Origin: Acidobacteriota bacterium
Lineage (GTDB): Bacteria; Acidobacteriota; Blastocatellia; Pyrinomonadales; Pyrinomonadaceae
NCBI GenBank assembly: GCA_020200235.1
Contig: JAIVJC010000012.1
Coordinates: 1 to 56,334, forward strand
Length of the DNA: 56,334 nt
Direction: 5' to 3'
Both the position numbers and the translations under genes were made by a program. The notes under the pieces are model-generated. The model saw only the letters and a list, made by a program, of their open reading frames with translations, was not told the origin of the DNA and did no database searches. Within the stretch, counting starts at the first letter, position 1. Each line of letters opens with the position of its first letter. Below, piece by piece: positions 46,324-54,960 of this stretch.

Positions 46324-49300
46324 TCACGCGACCTGCATGACGCGCGCGGGGTCGAGGAAGAGCCCGGTGTGGAGAGCCTCGCGCAGCAGCGACTCGGTCG
46401 CCTCCGCGTCCTGCGGGCGAGAGAAGATGTAGCCCTGACCGTACTCGCAGTCCAGATCGCGCAGTCGCGCCAGCTGCTCTTCCGTCTCGACGCCCTCGGC
46501 GACCACGTCCTTGCCCATGTTGCGCGCGAGCAGGATGATCGTGCGGACGATCTCGGAGTTCTCGCGATCCTCGTCGCCGTGCGGGCTGATGAACGAGCGG
46601 TCGATCTTCAAAGTGTGGATGGGGAAGCGCTGCAGGTAGGAGAGCGAGGAGTAGCCCGTGCCGAAGTCGTCGATGGCTAGCTCCAGGCCGAGCGCGCGCA
46701 GATCGCCCATCAGCGAGACGATCGCCTTCGCGTTGTCCATCACGACCGACTCGGTGAGCTCCAGCTGGAGGCAGCGCGGGTCGAACTCCGTCTCGCGCAG
46801 GACGCGCGTGATGCGGTCGAGCAGATCGGCTTGCGCGAACTGGCGGCCCGACAGGTTGACGCTCAGCTTGAGGTCGCGGTGGTGCGGCGAGAGCGCGTGC
46901 CACTCCCGCATCTGGCGGCACGCGGCTTCCAGGACCCACATCCCCAGCGGCACGATCAAGCCCGTCTCCTCGGCGAGCGGGATGAACTCCGAGGGCGGCA
47001 CGAGCCCGCGCTCGGGGTGCGTCCAACGCACCAGCGCCTCGAAGCCGGTGATGCGCCCCGTCGAGAGCGCGACGATGGGCTGGTAGTAGAGGCAGAACTC
47101 CTTGCGCTCGATGGCGCGGCGCAGGTCGTTCTCCAGCTTGAGCAGCGCGCAGACGCGCGCGTGCATCACCTGATCGAAGACCTCGTAGCGCGCCGCGCCC
47201 TCCGCCTTCGCGCGGTACATCACGGTGTCGGCGTCGCGGAGCACGTCCTCCTCGTTCGTGTAGCCGGTGGTCGAGAGCGCGATGCCGATGGAGGCGGTGG
47301 TGAAGACCTCGTACCCGCCGATCTGCAGGGGCTCGGCGAGCTGCTCCTGCACGCGCTCGGCGACGCGCAGCGCGTCCTCAGGCGAGTCGAGGTTGTTGAG
47401 GAGGATGGCGAACTCGTCGCCGCCGAGGCGCGCGACCGTGTCGCCCGCCCGCAAGCCGTGCTCGAGGCGGCGCGCGATGGAGACCAGCAGCTCGTCGCCG
47501 ACCGGGTGGCCGAGGCTGTCGTTGATGACCTTGAAGCGGTCGAGGTCGAGGAAGAGGACGGCGAAGAGCGCGGCGGGCGTGCGCTTCGACGAGGCGATGG
47601 CGAGCTTGAGGTGATCGGTGAAGAGGGCGCGGTTCGGCAGCCCCGTCAGCGAGTCGTGGAAGGCGATGTGGATCAGCTTCGCCTCGGCGCGCTTCCGCTC
47701 CGTGATGTCGCGCGCCACCCAGATGACGGCGTCGTCGATCATCGGCGAGACCGTGCCGGCGAACCAGTGCTCGGAGCCGCCCACGTCGAGGCGGTACTCG
47801 AAGTTGATGGTGTCGCGCGCTTCGAGGGCGCGGTGGACGTAGTCGAGGAACTCGTCGGCCTGCTCGCGCGGCAGCACCTCGTGTAGCGTCCTGCCGAGCA
47901 TCTCGGCGGGCGGCTGGTAGAGGAGCGCGGGGTTGGTCGGCGCGATCTTCAGGTAGCGACCCTCGCGGTCGAGCACGAGGATGACGTCGGTCATCGCGGC
48001 GAAGAGCGCGCGCAGCTCAGCCTCGGAGGCTTCGAGAGAGCGCTGCGACTGCCGGCGCTCGGTGATGTCGCGCGCGATGCCCTGCACGCCGACGGGCGCG
48101 CCGTCGCGGTAGATGAGGCGCGTGCTGATCTCCAGGGGCACGCGCCGCCCGTCCTTGGCGAAAATCTCCAGCTCGTAACAGGTCGACTCCTCGCCCACCT
48201 GCTTGTGCCCGAGCATCTTGCGCGCGAGCGAGACGTACTCGGGGACGACGACCTGCGCGAGGTTGATGCGGCACGCCTCCTCGCGCGTGTAGCCGGTGAC
48301 GCGCTCGCCCGTCTTGTTGAGGCTCGTGAAGTTGCCGGAGAGATCGTGCGTGTAGACCACGTCGTTGGCGTTCTCGAACAGCTCGCGGTACCGCTCCTCG
48401 CTGCCGCGCAGCGCCTCCTCGGCGCGCTTGCGCTCGATGGCGATGGCGATCTGGCTGCCGACCGAGGCGAGGAACTCTGTGTCGTGCGCGGAGTAGGCTT
48501 GCGGGTCGCGGTAGTGCTGCACGACGAGCACGCCGATGGTCGCGCTCGGGGTCTTCAGGGGCACGCCGAGCCAGACCGCCGGCGGCGTGCCGACCATCTC
48601 GACCTCGCCCCGCTCGGCGAGCGCGCGGAAGACGTCCTCGGTCATCAGCGCGGGGCGGCTCGTGCGGAAGACGTAAGCCGTGCGCCCCCTGCCGATCTGC
48701 TGGGGGGGCGGACAGGTGTCGAATTCGTCGACGAAGAACTGCATGTTGAGCATCCCCGACTCGCGGTCGATGAGCGCGACGAAGCAGTTCTCGGCGTAGA
48801 GGATTTTCCCGAGCGAGCGGTGGACCAGGGCGAGCAGCTCTTCGAGGTTCGAGGTGGCGTTGACGCCCTGGATGATCTCGGAGAGCACCTGCCGCTCCGC
48901 CTCCAGCCGCTTGCGCGCGGTCACGTCGCGCGCGATACCCTGAATGCCGCAGGGCTTGCCGTCGCCCGCGCGGATGAGCTGCGTGCTGACTTCGAGGTTG
49001 AGGCGCGCGCCCGCGCGCGAGACGATCTCGGTCTCGTAGCAGGTGGTCGTCTCCTCGCCGCGCAGCTCCTTCTCCAGCATCCCGCGCACGCGCTCGACGA
49101 ACTCCGGCGCCGTGATCTGGCGGAAGTTCATCCGCCTGATCTCGTCGCACGAGTAGCCGGTCAGCGCCTCGCCGGCGCTGTTCATCGACGTGTAGTTGCC
49201 TTCGAGGTCGGTCGTGTAAATGATGTCGTTGGCGTCGGCGAAGAGGCGGCGGTAGCGCTCCTCCGACTCCTGCAAGGCGATCTCGGCGAGCTTGTGCTCG

Positions 49301-49770
49301 GTGATGTCCTCGACCGCGCCCTCGTAGTAGAGGAGCGCGCCCGTCGAGTCGCGCACGGCGTAGAAGCTCTCCCTGGTCCAGATGACGGAGCCGTCGCGGC
49401 GGCGCGCCTGGCACTCGAAGCCCTGTACCGCGCCGCCCGACTCGAACGTCTCCTTGAGGCGCGCGCGCACCGACGGATCGACGTAGTAGTCCTGATCGAT
49501 GCTGTGGAAGCTCTCGATCATCTCTTCGGGCGAGTCGTAGCCGAGCATCCGCGCGAAGGCGGTGTTGACGTTGAGGAAGCGGCCTTCGGGGGTCGACTGG
49601 TAGATGCCGTGCAGCGAGTTGTCGAAGATGCTGCGGTACTGAGCCTCGGCGTGGCGCAGCGCCTCGAGCGCGCTGCGGGTGGCGGAGAGGCTTTCGGCGT
49701 CGGCCGCGCAGGACGGGCGGGAGTGCTGGGGGGCGCTCGATCCCGCGAGCTGTTCCTGGTCGAGTCTCAT
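46324..49770 (-). CDS. Multi-PAS/GAF diguanylate cyclase-phosphodiesterase (GGDEF-EAL)
   Basis: A 1148-residue soluble c-di-GMP signalling protein. Order: PAS (FDNSLHGIYQSTPEGRFLNV), PAS (FADANDIIYTTDLEGNYTSM), GAF (about 305-455), PAS (FENANDVVYTHDLSGNFTSL), PAS (LFAAMTDVILVLDREGRYLK), GGDEF (DSLTGLPNRALF, RLGGDEFAILL) and EAL (YYQPIVAL, GFEALVRWTHPERG, AIDDFGTGYSSL, AEGVETEEQL). The GGDEF and EAL signatures are intact, so both activities are possible, with a balance set by the PAS/GAF inputs. Several PAS domains end in CGIQGIARDVT-like segments, hallmarks of the PAS-PAC unit. The start (MRLDQEQLAG) was chosen over an ATG 23 codons upstream, whose extension is Arg-rich. Confidence 0.92.
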   Translation of the reverse strand: MRLDQEQLAGSSAPQHSRPSCAADAESLSATRSALEALRHAEAQYRSIFDNSLHGIYQSTPEGRFLNVNTAFARMLGYDSPEEMIESFHSIDQDYYVDPSVRARLKETFESGGAVQGFECQARRRDGSVIWTRESFYAVRDSTGALLYYEGAVEDITEHKLAEIALQESEERYRRLFADANDIIYTTDLEGNYTSMNSAGEALTGYSCDEIRRMNFRQITAPEFVERVRGMLEKELRGEETTTCYETEIVSRAGARLNLEVSTQLIRAGDGKPCGIQGIARDVTARKRLEAERQVLSEIIQGVNATSNLEELLALVHRSLGKILYAENCFVALIDRESGMLNMQFFVDEFDTCPPPQQIGRGRTAYVFRTSRPALMTEDVFRALAERGEVEMVGTPPAVWLGVPLKTPSATIGVLVVQHYRDPQAYSAHDTEFLASVGSQIAIAIERKRAEEALRGSEERYRELFENANDVVYTHDLSGNFTSLNKTGERVTGYTREEACRINLAQVVVPEYVSLARKMLGHKQVGEESTCYELEIFAKDGRRVPLEISTRLIYRDGAPVGVQGIARDITERRQSQRSLEASEAELRALFAAMTDVILVLDREGRYLKIAPTNPALLYQPPAEMLGRTLHEVLPREQADEFLDYVHRALEARDTINFEYRLDVGGSEHWFAGTVSPMIDDAVIWVARDITERKRAEAKLIHIAFHDSLTGLPNRALFTDHLKLAIASSKRTPAALFAVLFLDLDRFKVINDSLGHPVGDELLVSIARRLEHGLRAGDTVARLGGDEFAILLNNLDSPEDALRVAERVQEQLAEPLQIGGYEVFTTASIGIALSTTGYTNEEDVLRDADTVMYRAKAEGAARYEVFDQVMHARVCALLKLENDLRRAIERKEFCLYYQPIVALSTGRITGFEALVRWTHPERGLVPPSEFIPLAEETGLIVPLGMWVLEAACRQMREWHALSPHHRDLKLSVNLSGRQFAQADLLDRITRVLRETEFDPRCLQLELTESVVMDNAKAIVSLMGDLRALGLELAIDDFGTGYSSLSYLQRFPIHTLKIDRSFISPHGDEDRENSEIVRTIILLARNMGKDVVAEGVETEEQLARLRDLDCEYGQGYIFSRPQDAEATESLLREALHTGLFLDPARVMQVA

Positions 49771-50230
49771 TCGAGGGTTCTTCCTTCTGCGGCGCGTGAG
49801 CGTGGGCGAAAGCGGTCGGTTCCACGGGCGCGCAATCATCGCGTCGCGGCGGCGGGCAGTCTTTCGCGCGGGGAAGACCCTTCCGGAGCGACGCCGGCTG
49901 GCGCTGACTGCGACTATGAACTGAGTAGTAGAACCGACTCGGCTTACGAGGATTTGAGGAGAAGCGGGGCTGGTAAACCAACAGCCACCTTTAATTTAAC
50001 CGATGTCGGCAGGATTTGGCAACTGTTTCCGGGCGGGGGCTGCCACCGGATTACGCCCGCCGGGCGGCGTCGCGCCCCGCGAAAAAATCTGTCCCGGGTG
50101 ATCCGCGCGCCCGACTTTTCCCGCGTTAGCGGGCAGGAGAGATTCGGGAGCGGCGATTCCTCGAACCTAAAAACCCGCCGCACGAATCGGCTGACCTCGC
50201 CCGAATACGACTCAGAGGAGACGCGAAGCC
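49771..50230. other. Divergent intergenic region with a promoter-like site
   Basis: On the minus strand TTGCCA (50022-50017), an 18-bp spacer and TAAATT (49998-49993) form a plausible sigma-70 promoter for the GGDEF-EAL gene, leaving a leader of about 215 nt. The leader includes a GGCTG/CAGCC inverted repeat near 49967-49987. No c-di-GMP riboswitch consensus was recognised. The 50040-50200 part is GC-rich with no gene. Confidence 0.45.
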
Positions 50231-50443
50231 ATGACGCTCGTTTACGCCACCGGACAGCCCCGCTTCTTAGAGTTTGCCGCCGCGCGCAGCCGCCGACAGG
50301 TGCCCGCGGGGGCGACCGCCCTCGCCGTCATCGAAGCCGGGCGCACGGAAGACCTCATCGACGATCCGACCTTCGAGCAGATGACCGGCGTGGAGTATTA
50401 CGAGCTGCGTGAGTTGATCAGCGACGCGCGGCGCGGCGAGTAA
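50231..50443 (+). CDS. Small protein of unknown function
   Basis: A 70-residue protein starting MTLVYATGQPRFLEFAAARS and ending DPTFEQMTGVEYYELRELISDARRGE. It is hydrophilic and probably helical at its C-terminus, with no membrane segment or cysteine. AGAGGAG lies about 10 nt before the ATG, and the codon use matches the neighbours. I do not recognise the family. It is divergent from the GGDEF-EAL gene and followed by a hairpin. Confidence 0.65.
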   Translation: MTLVYATGQPRFLEFAAARSRRQVPAGATALAVIEAGRTEDLIDDPTFEQMTGVEYYELRELISDARRGE

Positions 50444-50463
50444 GACGCGCCCCCGGACGTGAA

Positions 50464-50486
50464 GGGCGGCGGCACGACCGCCGCCC
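50464..50486. terminator. GC stem-loop between convergent genes
   Basis: GGGCGGCGG (50464-50472) pairs with CCGCCGCCC (50478-50486) over a 5-nt loop. It has no T-tract but lies between the small plus-strand gene and the cyclophilin gene. Confidence 0.55.
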
Positions 50487-50548
50487 CGCCCCGGACGCCG
50501 CGCGAAGCCGGCTAACCCGGTCGCGCCTTCGCCCTTCCGCCCCCGACC

Positions 50549-51040
50549 TCACCCCTGCTCTTCGATAGTCACTTTCTCCATCACGACATCCTGGAGCGGC
50601 TTATCGCCCGGCGCGGTCGCGGTCGTGGCGATGGCGTCGACGACCTCCTGACCCTCGATGACCTGCCCGAACTTCGAGTAGTTCGGCGGCAGCGGGTAGT
50701 CGGCGTGCATGATGAAGAACTGCGAGCCGTTCGTGTTCGGACCCGCGTTCGCCATCGCGACCGTGCCCTTCTTGTACGCGCCCGCGTAGAGCGGCGAGGA
50801 GCGGTTGATCTCGTCCGCGAAGCGACCGCCCGAGGCTGACTCGCCGCCTCTACCCGTGCCCGTCGGATCGCCGCCCTGGATCATGAAGCCCTTGATGACG
50901 CGGTGGAAGATGACGCCGTCGTAGTAGCCGCGCTCGGCGAGCTTGATGAAGTTCTCCGTCGTTTTAGGCGCGTCTTGTTCAAGAAGCTCGAAGCGGACGG
51001 TGCCCTTGTTCGTCTTGATGTTCGCGATGCGGTTTGCCAT
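50549..51040 (-). CDS. Cyclophilin-type peptidyl-prolyl isomerase
   Basis: A 163-residue cytoplasmic prolyl isomerase that assists protein folding. The active-site motifs are present: FHRVIKGFMIQGGD (catalytic Arg, Phe, Met, Gln), VAMANAGPNTNGSQFFI and the FGQVIEGQEVVDAIA segment. There is no signal peptide. Its start is 34 bp past the stop of the P1 peptidase gene, so the two and the HAD gene before them probably form one operon. Close in size to bacterial PpiB (about 164 residues). Confidence 0.95.
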   Translation of the reverse strand: MANRIANIKTNKGTVRFELLEQDAPKTTENFIKLAERGYYDGVIFHRVIKGFMIQGGDPTGTGRGGESASGGRFADEINRSSPLYAGAYKKGTVAMANAGPNTNGSQFFIMHADYPLPPNYSKFGQVIEGQEVVDAIATTATAPGDKPLQDVVMEKVTIEEQG

Positions 51041-51074
51041 TTCGATTCCTCGTTTCGTCGATTATGTCTCCGCC

Positions 51075-52259
51075 TCACCTCGTCAGGCGGTTGTATTTCC
51101 TCAGAACATCCCGCAGCCGGTCGTGCGGGAGCGCGTGAACCTTGTTGCCGCCGATGCCCGTCATCGTCTCCGCCGCGACCATCGCGTTGACGATCGCCTC
51201 CTCGGTCGCCTCGGCGGTCGCGCGGAAGAGCGGGTTGATCCTCTCGTTGGGCAGCATCGCCAACTGTGCGACTTCCGAAGTCTTCGACGCCTCCGGGTTG
51301 GCGGTGGAGAAGGCGATGAAAATGTCGCCGGAGGTGTTCTCGCCGCGCCCGCCCATCACCCCGACGGCGAGCGACACGCGCTTCGCGAGGCGCTTCAACT
51401 GGTGCGGGAGCAGCGGGGCGTCCGTCGCGACGACGACGATGATCGAGCCCTGCCCGTCGTCGGGCTTGCCGCGCTCCGGCAGGAGGTCTGTGATCTCCTT
51501 GCCGATGGGGACCCCTGCGACGCGCAGCAGATCGCGCCTGCCGTAGTTCGCCTGCACGAGCACGCCGACCGTGTAGCCGCCGTCCTCTCGCGCGAGCACG
51601 CGCGAGGACGTGCCCGTGCCGCCCTTGAAGCCGTGCGCGAGCATGCCCGTCCCGCCGCCGGCGTTCCCCTCGGCGACAGGCCCCGACCTCGCGCCGTCGA
51701 GCGCCTGGAAGACGTGCTCCTTGCGGACGTGGAAGCCGTTGATGTCGTTCAGAAAGCCGTCCCATGTTTCGGCGACTACGGGGAGGCTGAAGTCGCCCGA
51801 ATAGCCCTCGCCCGCCCCGCGCCGCGCGTTCCACTCGATCACGGCGTCGCGCACGACGCCGACGCTGTGCGTGTTCGTGATCATGATCGGCGTCCCCAGA
51901 CTCCCGGACTCTTCGAGCCAGGTCGTGCCGGTCATCTCGCCGTTACCGTTCAAGGTGTGCCACGCGGCGAAGACGCGCCCGCGAAAATTTTTGCCCTGCG
52001 GGAGTATGGCCGTCACGCCCGTCCTGACGGGTCCGCGCCCGACCACGAGCTTGCCTTCGCCCGCGACGAGCGTGGCATAACCCACTTCGACGCCCTTCAC
52101 GTCCGTGATGGCGTTGAGGGCGCCCGGCACGCCATCGAACGGGACGCCGAGGTCGCGCGCGCGCGGCTTGCCCTGCGCGAAGACGTGCGGCGCGAGGAGG
52201 CACAAACCGAGCGCCGCCGGAAGCGCGCGCTTCAAGGCGAGAGCGAGAAATCCTTGCAT
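51075..52259 (-). CDS. Exported P1 family peptidase (DmpA/beta-aminopeptidase type)
   Basis: A 394-residue N-terminal-nucleophile hydrolase that is made as one chain and cleaves itself in two. A signal peptide (residues 1-28, LPAALGLCLLAPHVFAQ) targets it outside the cytoplasm. Family motifs: ALNAITDVKGVEVGYATLV, TGVTAILPQGK, IMITNTHSVGVVRDAVIEW, the autocleavage/nucleophile region MLAHGFKGGTGTSSRVL (Ser after GGTGT) and SIIVVVATDAPLLPHQLKRL. Relatives release N-terminal residues from D- or beta-amino acid peptides or amides. The gene is 52 bp downstream of the HAD gene and 34 bp before the cyclophilin gene. Confidence 0.93.
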   Translation of the reverse strand: MQGFLALALKRALPAALGLCLLAPHVFAQGKPRARDLGVPFDGVPGALNAITDVKGVEVGYATLVAGEGKLVVGRGPVRTGVTAILPQGKNFRGRVFAAWHTLNGNGEMTGTTWLEESGSLGTPIMITNTHSVGVVRDAVIEWNARRGAGEGYSGDFSLPVVAETWDGFLNDINGFHVRKEHVFQALDGARSGPVAEGNAGGGTGMLAHGFKGGTGTSSRVLAREDGGYTVGVLVQANYGRRDLLRVAGVPIGKEITDLLPERGKPDDGQGSIIVVVATDAPLLPHQLKRLAKRVSLAVGVMGGRGENTSGDIFIAFSTANPEASKTSEVAQLAMLPNERINPLFRATAEATEEAIVNAMVAAETMTGIGGNKVHALPHDRLRDVLRKYNRLTR

Positions 52260-52311
52260 CCGACGACTCCTCGAACCCGACGAATCTTTTCGTCTCGGCT
52301 CAGCAAATCGA

Positions 52312-53157
52312 TCATGCGCCCGGCACGGGCAACGGACGGCTGACGGCGGGCGACGCGACGACGCGCACGCCCTCCAACTCGTGGAGCGCGGGCTCCGCGT
52401 TGCTGACGACGACGCGCGTGCCCGCGTACTCTAACATCTCGCGGTCGTTGTGGTTGTCGCCGACAGCCATCACGTCTTCGCGCGGGAGGTTCAACTCGTC
52501 GGCGACCGCGGCGAGCCCCGTGCCCTTCGACACTTCGGGGTGGATCACGTCGATGAGCCCGAAGTCGATGCGCGGGTAGACGGTCGTCATCAGCTTCACG
52601 CTCGCGCCCAGCTCGCGCGCGAAGACTTCGGCTAGACGCTCGGTCTTGCTCTGCGTGCCGGAGAAGGTGATGTGGACGGGCGCGTGATCAAGATAATCTT
52701 CGAGCGACGCGACCTGTCGGACGGAGCGCGCGGCTTCCTCGCCGTGGATGCGCCGCGACCACTCGATGTACTCGGCGAGCGGGCGGTCGTCCGCGTCGAT
52801 GTGATCGTAGACGAGGACGCCCGCCCCTTCGGGATCGTCCGAGACGAGCGCGTCCGCGTCGTGCGCGCGGGCGACGCGCAGTGTCTCGCGCGCGGCGTCT
52901 AAGGGCAGCAGGACGGCGGCGACGGTTTCGAGCGTGCGCGCGTGCTTGGTGAGCGCGCCGTTGTGCGCGACGAGGGGCACGTCCAAGCCGAGTTCGAGCG
53001 CGACGGGGCGCGCGTCGCGGAAGCGCCGCCCCGTGACGAGCGCGACCTCGACGCCGCGCCCGCGCGCGTCGAGAATCGCGCGGCGGTTGCGCTCCGAGAC
53101 GTGCCCGCGCGAGTCGAGCAGCGTCCCGTCGAGGTCGAGTGCGATCAGTCGAATCAT
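52312..53157 (-). CDS. HAD family (Cof-type) phosphatase
   Basis: A 281-residue haloacid-dehalogenase phosphatase with the C2-cap layout. Motif I IALDLDGTLLD (Asp8 nucleophile, Asp10), motif II ALVTGRR, motif III Lys in EVSKGTGL and motif IV GDNHNDREML are all present. Such enzymes hydrolyse small phosphometabolites such as sugar phosphates or nucleotides; the substrate is not predictable. The ATG of MIRLIALDLDG is used. A longer reading (to 53241) would translate the H11 heptad repeat as residues like VLTCHLSPVTAF and is rejected. No Shine-Dalgarno site precedes the ATG, because H11 abuts it. Confidence 0.92.
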   Translation of the reverse strand: MIRLIALDLDGTLLDSRGHVSERNRRAILDARGRGVEVALVTGRRFRDARPVALELGLDVPLVAHNGALTKHARTLETVAAVLLPLDAARETLRVARAHDADALVSDDPEGAGVLVYDHIDADDRPLAEYIEWSRRIHGEEAARSVRQVASLEDYLDHAPVHITFSGTQSKTERLAEVFARELGASVKLMTTVYPRIDFGLIDVIHPEVSKGTGLAAVADELNLPREDVMAVGDNHNDREMLEYAGTRVVVSNAEPALHELEGVRVVASPAVSRPLPVPGA

Positions 53158-53289
53158 AAAAGCGGTGACGGGTGACAGGTGACAAGTTAAAACAAAAAAC
53201 TCTCGCCCGCCACCCGCCACGCCCTCTCCTATCACCGACACGATCCACCCATTACGGCTCTACCTGTCATCTGCCACCTGTCACGGCTT
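53158..53289. repeat. Heptad hairpin H11 (GTGACAG type) at a divergent promoter region
   Basis: Units GTGACGG, GTGACAG, GTGACAA (53165-53185) are faced by CTGTCAT, CTGCCAC, CTGTCAC (53264-53284). With the outer AAAGC/GGCTTT the stem spans about 26 bp with four mismatches. A further CCTGTCAC copy lies at 53292-53299. It fills most of the gap between the HAD gene start and thrC and uses the same unit type as H9. Confidence 0.8.
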
Positions 53290-53420
53290 TACCTGTCACG
53301 GCTTTCGCCCCTGCCGGATGTTTGCTCCACCTGACAGCGGTTTCGCGGCGGGCGTATCATGTCGGGCGTAAACCCGAGACGAAAAGTTTTTCATCAAACC
53401 CGGAAAGGACGCCGCTTTCG

Positions 53421-54584
53421 ATGAACGTCACACACTTGGAATGCGCCGCGTGCGGTCTGAGGCACGAGGCACGGCGGTTGCAAAACCTTTGTGGAGAGTG
53501 CGGCAAGCCGCTGCTGGTTCGCTACGATCTGAAGCGCGCCGCCGAGACGCTGAAGAAGGAAAGTTTATGCGAGAGGGTTTCGAGCCTGTGGCGGTACCGG
53601 GAAGTCTTACCGGTCGAGCGCGAAGAAAATGTCGTCTCGCTCGGCGAAGGCTGGACGCCGCTGCTTCGTGCCGCGCGGCTCGGCGGGCAACTGGGGATGG
53701 GCGATCTTTTCATCAAGGACGAGTCCTTGAACCCCACGCAGAGCTTCAAGGCGCGCGGCATGACGGCGGCAGTCTCGATGGCGAAAGAGCTGGGCGCACG
53801 TAAGCTCGCCGTGCCCTCGGCGGGTAACGCCGCGGGCGCGCTCGCCGCATACGCCGCGCGCGCCGGGTTGGAGGCGCACATCTTCATGCCGAAAGACACG
53901 CCGCGGGCGAACGTCGTCGAGTGCGAGCAGACGGGCGCGCACGTCACGCTGATGGACGGGTTGATTACGGACTGCGGCGCAGAGGTCGGAAGGCGCAAAG
54001 AGGCGGAAGGGTGGTTCGACGTTTCGACTCTCAAAGAGCCGTACCGCGTCGAGGGCAAGAAGACGATGGGCTACGAGCTGGCGGAGCAGTTCGACTGGAC
54101 TCTGCCCGACGTGATCCTCTACCCGACGGGCGGCGGCACGGGGCTCATCGGGATGTGGAAGGCTTTCGACGAGATGGAAGAGATGGGATGGATCGACGGG
54201 AAGCGCCCGCGCATGGTCACGGTGCAGGCTTCGGGTTGCGCGCCCATCGTCCGCGCGTTTGAGGAGGGTAAGCGGTTCGCCGACGAGTTCCCGAACGCCG
54301 CGACGACCGCGTCGGGTCTGCGCGTGCCGCGCGCCATCGGGGATTTTCTGATCCTCGACGCGCTGCGCGCTTCCAAGGGTACGGCGGTCGCCGTCACGGA
54401 CGAAGAGCTGATCGCGGCGACGCGAGAGATCGGCGCGGCGGAAGGCTTGTTCGTCGCGCCCGAGGGCGCGGCGTGCCTGCCCGCGCTGCGAAAGCTGCTC
54501 GACGCGGGCGAAGTTAAAAGGGACGAGCGCGTCGTGATCTTCAACACGGGCGCGGGCGTGAAGTACCTGGAGAGTTATTCGTGA
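53421..54584 (+). CDS. thrC: Threonine synthase
   Basis: It converts O-phosphohomoserine to threonine. The 387-residue fold-type II PLP protein starts with a zinc-ribbon-like segment (Cys8, Cys11, Cys24, Cys27), seen in many archaeal-type and acidobacterial enzymes. [10 protein letters not shown] and [17 protein letters not shown] (Lys110 as the PLP Schiff base) follow, then [55 protein letters not shown] (the glycine-rich phosphate loop) and [20 protein letters not shown] lies about 12 nt before the ATG. The stop overlaps the start of the next reading frame (GTGA), so translation of that small gene is coupled. Confidence 0.93.
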   Translation: MNVTHLECAACGLRHEARRLQNLCGECGKPLLVRYDLKRAAETLKKESLCERVSSLWRYREVLPVEREENVVSLGEGWTPLLRAARLGGQLGMGDLFIKDESLNPTQSFKARGMTAAVSMAKELGARKLAVPSAGNAAGALAAYAARAGLEAHIFMPKDTPRANVVECEQTGAHVTLMDGLITDCGAEVGRRKEAEGWFDVSTLKEPYRVEGKKTMGYELAEQFDWTLPDVILYPTGGGTGLIGMWKAFDEMEEMGWIDGKRPRMVTVQASGCAPIVRAFEEGKRFADEFPNAATTASGLRVPRAIGDFLILDALRASKGTAVAVTDEELIAATREIGAAEGLFVAPEGAACLPALRKLLDAGEVKRDERVVIFNTGAGVKYLESYS

Positions 54585-54960
54585 TCGAAAGACCGAATTG
54601 GAGGCCAAGCTGGGAAGCCACCCGCGTGGCGTTGGTAATATCTTTACCACTCGCCGCCTTAGCTTCATTCTTTTGTCTACTGGGAAGTGGGGATTTGCCA
54701 GCGCAAGGTGAGGCTTTTGAGATGGGGGAATCCATCTACTACTTTTTCGGATTCCCGCTGATGCGCATCGCTGACATCTTTCGACCACGCGGGCAGATGC
54801 ACTTAGGCGGTCTCTTGTCGTCACTGCCACTGCTGAATTTTTATTCTTCGCCCAGTGGATGATCTGGACTCAGTCAGTCGCGCTAGCCGGCAAAGCGATC
54901 GACTGGCTGTGCTGGCGGGATGAAAACAAGAAGAGGTTTTTAGATTGGGAGAAAGTTTGA
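54581..54960 (+). pseudogene. Frameshifted small membrane-protein gene, lower GC
   Basis: A GTG start overlaps the thrC stop. The first 86 codons encode a hydrophobic segment (VALVISLPLAALASFFCLLG), GESIYYFFGFPLMRIADIF and a second hydrophobic run (LGGLLSSLPLLNF). At a T5 tract (54838-54842) the frame breaks and ends at 54862. In the -1 frame the protein goes on sensibly, LFFAQWMIWTQSVALAGKAI DWLCWRDENKKRFLDWEKV, to a TGA at 54958. Together they make about 126 residues, so a single T appears lost (or a slip is used). Base use is clearly less GC-rich than in neighbours, hinting at different ancestry. Family not recognised. The stop overlaps the start of the next gene by one base. Confidence 0.65.

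Noticed and set aside
49771..50230. c-di-GMP riboswitch upstream of the GGDEF-EAL gene
   Set aside because: No match to the conserved core was seen on either strand; GGTAAACC near 49971 alone is insufficient.
53158..53420. Coding extensions into the H11 repeat for the HAD and thrC genes
   Set aside because: Both extensions are repeat-derived and precede the conserved starts (MIRLIALDLDG and [12 protein letters not shown]).
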